A DNA stretch of 39,944 bases from Oscillatoriaceae cyanobacterium M33_DOE_052 (GTDB lineage Bacteria; Cyanobacteriota; Cyanobacteriia; Cyanobacteriales; Laspinemataceae), in contig DVDU01000239.1 of assembly GCA_015296065.1 (NCBI GenBank), positions 1 through 39,944 on the forward strand, read 5' to 3'. The notes beneath the pieces are model-generated. The model saw only the letters and a list, made by a program, of their open reading frames with translations, did not search any database and had not been told where the DNA came from. Positions within the stretch are counted from its first letter, which is position 1. Each line of letters opens with the position of its first letter. Shown one piece after another: positions 7,851-15,300 of this stretch. A program made the translations under genes and the position numbers.

Positions 7851-9257
7851 ATGTCTAATGGTTTACTCAAACAAGCCCTCCGGGCCCTGGAAGTGGAAAC
7901 CCGCTCTCTGAGTACCCTCTGGCGCAAAACGCCGCCGCGATTTGGCCAGTGGTTCAAGTGGCTGGCTCCTGGACTGTTCGTCAAACGCTGGTTGCTGCTC
8001 ATTGTTGGCGGTGTCATCCTTAGTCTCCTGGGATTGGCGATTTCTATCCGTCTAACGCCGATTTTTCGGGTGATGCAGTTCTTGGAAACGTTTTTCGCCA
8101 AAATTACTACCATCATCCCCAACTATCTCAGCGGCCCACTGGTGTTTCTGGTGGGCATTCTGTTGTTGGTTTGGGGCCAAAGTCGCACTGTGGGCTCTGT
8201 GGGAGCTGCCCTCAATCCTGGGGGCGAAGAACATTTGGTGGATGTGTTGCTCAATCGTCGTCGCTTGAATCGGGGACCGAAAATCGTCGCTATTGGTGGC
8301 GGGACTGGTCTTTCGACTCTGCTTAGGGGACTGAAGGCTTATAGTTCTAACATTACGGCGATCGTCACTGTGGCTGATGATGGGGGATCCTCGGGACGCC
8401 TCCGCCGCGAAAATGGGGTGTTGCCCCCTGGGGATATTCGCAACTGTTTGGCCGCTCTGGCGGCGGAAGAAGAGTTGCTCACGGAATTGTTTCAATACCG
8501 GTTTCGTGCGGGCAAAGGTTTGGTGGGTCACAGTTTTGGTAATTTGTTTCTTACGGCGATGAGCGACATTACCGGGGATTTGGAGCAGGCGATCGCCACC
8601 AGTTCTAAAGTCCTCGCTGTGCGCGGTCAAGTCCTCCCCGCTACCCTCACGGATGTTAATCTGTGGGCAGAACTGGCGGACGGACGCCGCATTACTGGAG
8701 AGTCGAGCATCTCAGAAGCTGGCGGCCAAATTGTCAACATTGGCTGCATCCCCGCTGCTCCCCCAGCTCTCCCGAAAGCTCTACAGGCGATTCGGGAAGC
8801 AGATTTTATTATTCTCGGTCCGGGAAGTCTCTATACCAGTGTGATTCCTAACTTGCTGGTGCCAGAGATTAGGGAAGCGATCGCTCGTCGTCAAGTTCCC
8901 ACGATTTATGTTTGCAACATTATGACCCAACCGGGGGAAACTCAAGGTTACAGCGTTTCTGACCATATTAAAGCCATCGATCGGGCTTGCGGGGGGCGGT
9001 TATTTACCCATGTGCTGGTACAGCAAAAAGTCCCCTCGGCGCAAGCGTTGATTCGTTATGCCCAAGATAACTCCCACCCCGTGTTTGTCGATCGCGAAGA
9101 CATCCGCAAATTAGGTAGGGAAATCGTCTTCGCTAACGTCATGGACGAAGACCAAAACACCGGTTACGTCCGCCACAACTCCCAGCTCCTGGCGCGGGTA
9201 TTGCTCCGTTGGTACACTCGCCACCAAATGCGCTCTAGCCATTCCGCGATCGCTTAA
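7851..9257 (+). CDS. YvcK/CofD-family protein with N-terminal membrane anchor
   Basis: A 468-residue protein. Residues 1-140 are a cyanobacterial-type extension with two hydrophobic segments (about 45-66 and 92-112). The YvcK-like fold follows: [15 protein letters not shown] (148-162), [12 protein letters not shown] (174-185) and PPGDIRNCL (192-200), all conserved nucleotide-binding features. In Bacillus, YvcK (also called GlmR or MgfK) binds UDP-sugars and links carbon metabolism to envelope synthesis. The related CofD makes a cofactor F420 intermediate, but cyanobacterial members with this length and anchor are normally assigned to YvcK. A weak ribosome site (GGAAAAG) precedes the ATG. tsaE starts 81 nt downstream on the same strand, past a heptamer array. 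Confidence 0.9.
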   Translation: MSNGLLKQALRALEVETRSLSTLWRKTPPRFGQWFKWLAPGLFVKRWLLLIVGGVILSLLGLAISIRLTPIFRVMQFLETFFAKITTIIPNYLSGPLVFLVGILLLVWGQSRTVGSVGAALNPGGEEHLVDVLLNRRRLNRGPKIVAIGGGTGLSTLLRGLKAYSSNITAIVTVADDGGSSGRLRRENGVLPPGDIRNCLAALAAEEELLTELFQYRFRAGKGLVGHSFGNLFLTAMSDITGDLEQAIATSSKVLAVRGQVLPATLTDVNLWAELADGRRITGESSISEAGGQIVNIGCIPAAPPALPKALQAIREADFIILGPGSLYTSVIPNLLVPEIREAIARRQVPTIYVCNIMTQPGETQGYSVSDHIKAIDRACGGRLFTHVLVQQKVPSAQALIRYAQDNSHPVFVDREDIRKLGREIVFANVMDEDQNTGYVRHNSQLLARVLLRWYTRHQMRSSHSAIA

Positions 9258-9300
9258 CCAGGACCGCTCCTCCTCTTGATTTCCAGTTCGCTCCTCCTTT

Positions 9301-9328
9301 CCTTTGTCATTTGTCCTTTGTCAGTTGT
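9301..9328. repeat. Heptamer array between the YvcK gene and tsaE
   Basis: Four 7-nt units: CCTTTGT, CATTTGT, CCTTTGT, CAGTTGT. The same family as the arrays at 2593-2703 and 18832-18959. It ends only 10 nt before the tsaE ATG, so the tsaE translation start region is repeat-derived. Confidence 0.75.
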
Positions 9329-9338
9329 TTAATCACTA

Positions 9339-9788
9339 ATGACCAGGTGCAGCACAATTCTACTACCCGACGCCACCGCCACTCACACTCTCGGCTTTAA
9401 CCTTGGCCAAAAACTCCCTGCCAACACTATTATCCTCCTAGAAGGAGACTTAGGCGCAGGCAAAACTACTTTAGTCCAAGGTATTGGCGCTGGTTTAGGC
9501 ATTACATCTAGTATCGTTAGTCCCACATTTACGATTATTATTGAATATACCGAAGGCCGCCTGCCTCTCTATCATTTCGACTTATATCGTCTGACTCCCT
9601 CAGAAGTCGCCCAACTTCAACCAGAAACCTATTGGGAAGGCATAGAATTTCCCCCCGGTATCGTGGCGATCGAATGGCCCGATCGGCTCCCCTACCTCCC
9701 CCAAGATTACCTCCGCCTCCACCTCACCTACGAGCAACACCAACGCCAAGCCCAACTCATCCCCATTGGCAACTTTGTAGAGTTTTAG
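9339..9788 (+). CDS. tsaE: tRNA threonylcarbamoyladenosine biosynthesis ATPase TsaE
   Basis: A 149-residue P-loop ATPase of normal TsaE length. It has Walker A GDLGAGKTT (36-44), the switch-like SPTFTIIIEY, the LYHFDLYRL segment and IEWPDRLPYLP, all typical of TsaE. The protein works with TsaB, TsaC and TsaD to make t6A37 in ANN-decoding tRNAs. No other tsa gene is present here. The start ATG 9339 is fitting for the family, but there is no clear Shine-Dalgarno sequence because a heptamer array abuts it. Confidence 0.94.
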   Translation: MTRCSTILLPDATATHTLGFNLGQKLPANTIILLEGDLGAGKTTLVQGIGAGLGITSSIVSPTFTIIIEYTEGRLPLYHFDLYRLTPSEVAQLQPETYWEGIEFPPGIVAIEWPDRLPYLPQDYLRLHLTYEQHQRQAQLIPIGNFVEF

Positions 9789-9801
9789 CCCTTCCGGAAA
9801 G

Positions 9802-9854
9802 GTTCGTAGTAGGGCTTCAGCCCTCCGAAAAAGTTCGTAGTTGGGCTTCAGCCC
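9802..9854. repeat. Two copies of a hairpin-forming dispersed repeat after tsaE
   Basis: Two 22-nt units (9802-9823 and 9833-9854) share GTTCGTAGT followed by (A/T)GGGCTTCAGCCC, whose GGGCTTCAGCCC part folds on itself. The same unit recurs in the five-copy array at 22715-22868. It could act as a transcript end for tsaE. Confidence 0.8.
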
Positions 9855-9935
9855 ATTAGCAACTTTAACTTATAGTTATTTTAAATAATAATGAGACATA
9901 TTTTTTCCCGGATTTAGGGGTAAGGGTGCCGATGT

Positions 9936-9959
9936 AGGGGCGATTCGCGAATCGCCCCT
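9936..9959. repeat. GATTCGCGAATC-core palindrome, copy 1
   Basis: A perfect 24-bp palindrome with AGGGGC arms around the 12-bp core GATTCGCGAATC. Further copies are at 18554-18577, 18891-18902 (core only) and 27519-27546. The adjoining spacer 9860-10062 contains nothing else I can identify. Confidence 0.85.
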
Positions 9960-10062
9960 CCTACATAATTGGCTCAACCTTATTTGAAATGACTATATAG
10001 CCGATATCCAGGGACAAGGCCATACCCTATCCTCTCCTCTAATCATCAAACCAAACCCCCGA

Positions 10063-10470
10063 TTACACCAATATTTCCATACCCACAATTTTATATTCTT
10101 GACAAACCAAATCAATACAGATATCTCCTAACAACCGAAAATTAAACAGAGTCGAATTATAAGTTAGTGAAGAATTTTCAAAATAGTAAGGCTCAGCGGA
10201 TAAATCAGCATGATTATTTACTGCAACTGGTTTTAATTCCACTTCCCCAACCCAGAAACACCAATCTTCATCATCAGAATTAATCGGTTGAGACAAAACC
10301 AAGTTAACCAGGCGGTAAAACTCGAACGCCACATGACCAGCTTCCGGCCCAAATGTAAATTCCAACCGCAAGCCCAGATTCGGAGCCAGAAATGATATCC
10401 CCACTAAGTCAGCACTTTTTAAATCTTCCAGAAACGTGGCTAATTCTGTCGTGACAATAGCAGCATTCAT
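10063..10470 (-). CDS. Hypothetical protein, candidate immunity partner
   Basis: A 135-residue soluble, acidic protein that I do not recognise as a named family. It has no signal peptide or membrane segment. Alternating beta-type stretches (LGLRLEFTFG, HVAFEFYRLVNLVL, DWCFWVGEVELKPVAV, CIDLVCQEYKIVGMEIL) suggest a small alpha/beta fold. Its ATG overlaps the stop of the upstream 100-residue gene by 4 nt (ATGA), so translation is probably coupled. Small acidic proteins in this position, directly after a toxin-like frame, are often immunity proteins. That role is inferred only from order, size and the neighbour's sequence. Confidence 0.7.
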   Translation of the reverse strand: MNAAIVTTELATFLEDLKSADLVGISFLAPNLGLRLEFTFGPEAGHVAFEFYRLVNLVLSQPINSDDEDWCFWVGEVELKPVAVNNHADLSAEPYYFENSSLTYNSTLFNFRLLGDICIDLVCQEYKIVGMEILV

Positions 10471-10769
10471 AAAACAAGTTTTTCTCCTGTACGATGGGTA
10501 TTGGCTCCAGGCACAAATTTAATTTGATTCCCAAACTGGTCATAGCGACGGCGGTAAGTTTTTCCATCCGCACCGCGCATTTGTGGACCAGTGCGAACAA
10601 TTTCTCCAGTCGGTCTAATATGAATCACACTGCCATCAGGATGCGCAAAAGTTTGATACCCACCCGCCGTCCTAGTTTTAAATTCAAACCCGTGATTTAT
10701 CAGCAGGGTTATCCCCGCTGACAAAGCGAGTCCCGTTAAGTCGGGCAGTACCTGTACAGCCCAATTCAC
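10467..10769 (-). CDS. Small protein resembling a polymorphic-toxin C-terminal tip
   Basis: A 100-residue basic protein. A short hydrophobic N-terminal stretch (LTGLALSAGITLLI, residues 11-24) precedes a compact domain: GGYQTFAHPDGSVIHIRP, then GEIVRTGP, DGKTYRRRYDQFGNQI and finally THRTGEKLVL. The 'HPDG...I.P.GE...DG..Y..RYD..GN......H.TGE' pattern reminds me of nuclease-like tips of Rhs/CdiA-type polymorphic toxins. That likeness is from memory, not a search. The GTG start overlaps the upstream stop (GTGA), and the stop overlaps the next gene (ATGA). There is no delivery domain. It could be an orphan toxin cassette or a normal small protein of the operon. Confidence 0.65.
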   Translation of the reverse strand: MNWAVQVLPDLTGLALSAGITLLINHGFEFKTRTAGGYQTFAHPDGSVIHIRPTGEIVRTGPQMRGADGKTYRRRYDQFGNQIKFVPGANTHRTGEKLVL

Positions 10770-11839
10770 TGTAGCAAATCCTGCATCGCCTCCGGTGGAA
10801 TCGTCAGTGAACTAGCAATCAACTCCTCATCATCCTCATCCAAAATATCCGGAAACTTCATCCCCGGTAACACCTGCACCGAAAAAATCTCCTCCACACC
10901 CTCTTCAAACTTCAAAAAAGCCAGGATATTGCCCGTCTCGATATTCACCACCCACACACCGCAGTTTCTTTCCGGCTTTTGCTCCACAATGGGAATACCA
11001 CTAAAAACCGCCGTCTCCCGCACCTGCGACAACCCCACAAACGCCAATTTCCCATGAAAATCCAAACCCCGCGTAAAACCGGGCAGTTTCGCCACTGTTT
11101 GCATTTCTCCTGAAATGGGGTCAACCGTCGCCACAGTCCCCACCCCCGATTCTAGCAGCCACAATTTATCCTGATACCAGCGGGGCGAATGGGGCATCGA
11201 TAAACCTCGACGGATAATTTGATTGGTTTCCACATCCATCAGGATGCCCCCATTCGCCTTATTATCCCGCCAACCCTCCTTATAATTGGTTTCTCCCAAA
11301 GCCGTGACATATTTCGGTGCCCCATCCACCATTCCCAAGCCATTCAAATGGCATCTATCCTCAAAAGCTAGATGAGTGATGAAATTGGGACGCCATCGGG
11401 GGACAAAATTATAAGTGTGATGGAGAGTGCAGAGGCAAGAAAACCGCGTATTCACAAACCAAATCCCATCTTTACCATAAGCGATTTCGTGGCTATCAAC
11501 ATTCCCCGTCACCCACATATGACGGGGGAGAAAACAGCCATCATGCTTTTCTTTCGGCTCCAAAATCGGCGCTAAAGCAGGCATATTCACATATTCCCAG
11601 ACGTGGTAATCTGTAGCCACAGCCATTCTCGGTCCATTCACCGCCAACCCCGTCGGCTCATCAAACGCCTTGAAATGGGTATTCAGATTTTCCCCATCAG
11701 CGCGAATGATAATCACCTTGCCCGCCTGATAAGTAGAAATCACCACAGAAATGCCCAACTGACTCAGGATTTGGGCAAAATTTGACGTAGAAACACTCCG
11801 CATCGATTTTGGTTCTGTTGTTTTTTCTTTTTTTTTCAC
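10766..11839 (-). CDS. TIGR03032-family protein (beta-propeller-like)
   Basis: A 357-residue protein with the character of the TIGR03032 family: LGISVVISTYQAGKVIIIRA near the start, then GLAVNGPRMAVATDYHVWEY, DSHEIAYGKDGIWFVNTRFSCL, LNGLGMVDGAPKYVTALGE and SMPHSPRWYQDKLWLLESG. Repeated short beta segments imply a propeller fold. Function is unknown; in other bacteria it occurs near glycosylation or TPR genes. The GTG start is supported by AGGAGT at 11846-11851, 6 nt upstream. The lysine-rich N-terminus (KKKEKTTEPK) is encoded by an A-tract. It is first in a minus-strand set with 4-nt overlaps to the two following genes. Confidence 0.85.
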   Translation of the reverse strand: MKKKEKTTEPKSMRSVSTSNFAQILSQLGISVVISTYQAGKVIIIRADGENLNTHFKAFDEPTGLAVNGPRMAVATDYHVWEYVNMPALAPILEPKEKHDGCFLPRHMWVTGNVDSHEIAYGKDGIWFVNTRFSCLCTLHHTYNFVPRWRPNFITHLAFEDRCHLNGLGMVDGAPKYVTALGETNYKEGWRDNKANGGILMDVETNQIIRRGLSMPHSPRWYQDKLWLLESGVGTVATVDPISGEMQTVAKLPGFTRGLDFHGKLAFVGLSQVRETAVFSGIPIVEQKPERNCGVWVVNIETGNILAFLKFEEGVEEIFSVQVLPGMKFPDILDEDDEELIASSLTIPPEAMQDLLQ

Positions 11840-12333
11840 GACATTACTCCTATGTAATTCTTAATTTAAGTGAAAATTTGACTCCAGAAAAGGTGAGAGA
11901 AGGTTATTGTAGCTGAAATTGGCTTTGTGGAACACTAACCAGCCGCCTTTGTCTGCTTGGGCAATCTATATTCTCTCAAAGCAGGGGAAATTGGCTTTTT
12001 CGCCTTGACCAGACAGGGCAGTGATGTTTACCTGCTAAGCTGGTTAATCTCCTCGGAAATTTTCACAGATGTAATCTCAAGTGAAATGAAAAAAAATCGC
12101 GATTTTTGGCCAAAAATTGCGGATTTCCAGCGGAAATTATTCCGTAAAAACCCTTGTCTTTTATGTCTAAGTTGTGGTATATATACGGAAGCGGGGTGAC
12201 TCACCCGCTATTTGTATTGGTGGTCAGCACAACTCAGGCAGGGCTCTCGAAATCAGGCAGAGAGTATCAGGGGCACAAAGGACAAAGAAGACATCATCAG
12301 GGCGAGACAATTACTCAACTCTCAATAAATTTT
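11840..12333. other. Divergent spacer upstream of the first giant gene
   Basis: About 490 nt between the TIGR03032 gene and the plus-strand giant gene. It holds an imperfect hairpin at 12190-12209 (AGCGGGGTGA and TCACCCGCT) and a cyanobacterial spacer repeat at about 12270-12290 (GGGGCACAAAGGACAAAG). The giant gene's frame is open through the second half (from 12154), but the sequence there is repeat-derived and the encoded peptide is not protein-like, so I treat it as leader. No clear promoter boxes seen. Confidence 0.6.
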
Positions 12334-15300
12334 ATGCCGAAACCAGTATCTATCAACCGTGACATTGCGCTGCAACATCAATTTTTCTCAGACCTGGTAA
12401 TCATAGACCCAGCCGTTAAGGACTACCAAAGCCTTGCCACTGGCATCAACCCAGGTGCCGAAGCCATTATCCTCCACAGCCACCGGGATGGCATCCGCCA
12501 AATAGCGGAAATCCTCGCAACGCGGCCCCATATCCAGACTCTGCACCTGGTATCCCACGGGGGACCCGCCACCCTGCAACTGGGTAACAGCCAATTAACC
12601 GAGGCTAACCTCCCACAAATCCAAACTTGGCGCCAACCATCTCTCAACAACATCCTTATATATGGATGTGAAGTGGCAGCGGGAGAAACTGGACAGCGCT
12701 TTGTCCAGCAGTTTAGCCAGCTTACTGGCGCTGCTGTAGCGGCTTCTGGCACCAAAACCGGTGCTGCTAAACTCGGCGGCGACTGGGAACTGGAATTCCG
12801 CATCGGTGATATCTGGGCAGCTTTGGCATTTCCCGCGCAGCTCCGGGAGGCTTATGCAGGGGTGTTCGCCACTATAGTTGTCACTACCCTGGACGATGAA
12901 GATGATGGCAGCTTGGGTGGGGGTACTGGCATCTCCCTGCGGGAAGCCATCAACTACTCCGCCACTGGCGACACCATCCAACTAGCCGCAGGCACCTACA
13001 CCCTAACTCTAGACGGTAGTGGTGAAGATGCGGGGCTTACTGGCGACCTGGATATCGACGGTAAAGACCTGATTATCATCGGTGCGGGTCAAACTACCAC
13101 TACTATTGATGGCAGCGGCTTTACTGCTGGCTCTGGCACTCAAGACCGGATATTTCACCTGCTCAACAGTGCCAATGTGGATATCTCGGCACTCACTATC
13201 CAAAATGGCGACGCTGATGTTAATAGTGAGTACGGCGGTGGTATTTATAACCAGTCTAATGGCAACCTCACACTCACGAATGTCACCATCCAAGATAATG
13301 TTGGTCGTTTTGGCGGCGGCATCTACATTACCGATGGCACCCTCACCATCGCCGATAGCGAAATTTCTGGGAACACAGCGATCAATAGTGGTGGAGGTTA
13401 TTCATCACCCCAAGGTGGCGGCATCTACATAAAAAATGGCACTGTCACCATTACCGATAGTGATATCTCCGGGAACACGGCGGGTTACGCTGGCGGCGGT
13501 ATCTATATTGACAGTGGCACGCTCACAATTATCGGCAGCACCATGTCTGGCAACAATGCCGCAGGCGATGACGGCGGTGCTATTTATAACGATGGTGCCA
13601 CAGTGACAGTTATCAGCAGTTTGCTGTCTGAAAACATATCTGATGGCAGCGGTGCTACTGTTGAAAACACCGGTAATGGCACCCTCACAGTCATCAACAG
13701 CACTATATCGGGCAATACGGGTAGCTACGGCAGTGGCATTAATAATGAGTATGGCACTGTCACAGTTAGTAACTCAACCATCACGGGAAATATTGCTCAA
13801 AATGGTGGAGGCGGTATCGCTGGCTACTCCAACTTCACTATCAACAACACTATTGTCATCGGCAACACAGATGCTGTAGGAGACCCTTCCGATGCTAATG
13901 GCAGCTTCACCAGCAACGGCACCAACATTATCGGCGATACGACCAACAGCAACGGCTTCACCAACGACATTACTGGGGTAACGGCTGATGAAGTCCTCCA
14001 CCCCTTCCTCAGCAATAACGGCGGTGCCACTCCAACTTATGGCTTAATCATGGGAAGTCCAGCATTGGATGCGGGTACAAATGCCGATGTGCCTGCGGAT
14101 ACTGAGGACTTAGATGGAGACAGCGATGTTGCGGAATCAATCCCCTTTGATGTTCGGGGAACCGGTTTCGATCGGATTTTGAATAGCACTGTGGATATTG
14201 GAGCCTTTGAGGGATTCCTCGAACCCGTGAGCATCACCGCCCAAACTGCCACCGCAGTAGAAGGCGGCACGGCTGGTGTCTATCGCATTACTCGCACCAG
14301 TAGCACCGGCGACCTAGATGTGTATTTAACCCTCGATACCGGCACTAGCACTGCGACAACAAGCGAATATACCCTCACTGGTGGCAGTATCAGTGGCACT
14401 TCTCCAGACTTCACGGTGGTGATTCCAGACGGGCAAACCTTTGTGGATGTCACTCTTACCCCCACTGATGACACTCTCCCAGAAAATGCGGAAACCGTTA
14501 AACTGGATCTGAAATACGGTCCTTCACCTTACAGTATTGACACCGCCAACCCCAGCGCCACTGTCACCATCGCCGCCAACGACCCCATCAGCTATGCTGC
14601 GGCAGTCAACGGCAGCAGTTCTGTGAATGAGGGTAACAGCGGCAACAAATTAGTCATCCTTAATGTGACTCGAAGTGGTGGCATTGGCACCGATAGCACT
14701 GTAAATTACACCCTTGGCGGCAGCGTTGATGCCAGTGACTACAACAACATTCTGGTTGCAGGAAACGCTGGCAGTACCACTGGCACCATCAGCTTTGCGC
14801 CTGGGGAAACCACTAAAAGTGTGGCGGTAGAGCTGATCGGGGATGGTATCGTTGAACCAGACGAAACCCTGAGTCTGACTTTATCGGCTCCCAACAAAAC
14901 CACTGCCCCAGAAAGCTCCACCATTGCCACGGCAACGGCATCTCTCACTATTACCAATGACGACGATGCTGGGGTCACGATTAATCCTACCAGCATCAGC
15001 ACCACGGAAGCTGGCGGTACGGCTGCTTTTACCGTAGTTCTCGACAGCGAACCGACGGCGAATGTGACAGTTGCCCTGAGTGGGGTAGATGCTACTGAGG
15101 GGACGTTGGATAAAACCAGTCTGACGTTTACTCCGGCTAACTGGGATACTGCTCAAACTGTCACAGTGACGGGGGTAAATGATGATATCGCTGATGGCAG
15201 CGTCAGCTACACCATTGCCACGGCGGCGACCAGCACTGATAGCGCTTACAGTGCTATTGCGGTGGATGATGTCACTGTCAGCAACAGCGATGATGAAACT

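Noticed and set aside
12154-12333. Sixty extra N-terminal codons for the first giant protein
   Set aside because: The DNA is spacer repeat and hairpin, the peptide is not a signal sequence, and DUF4347 begins just after the ATG at 12334.
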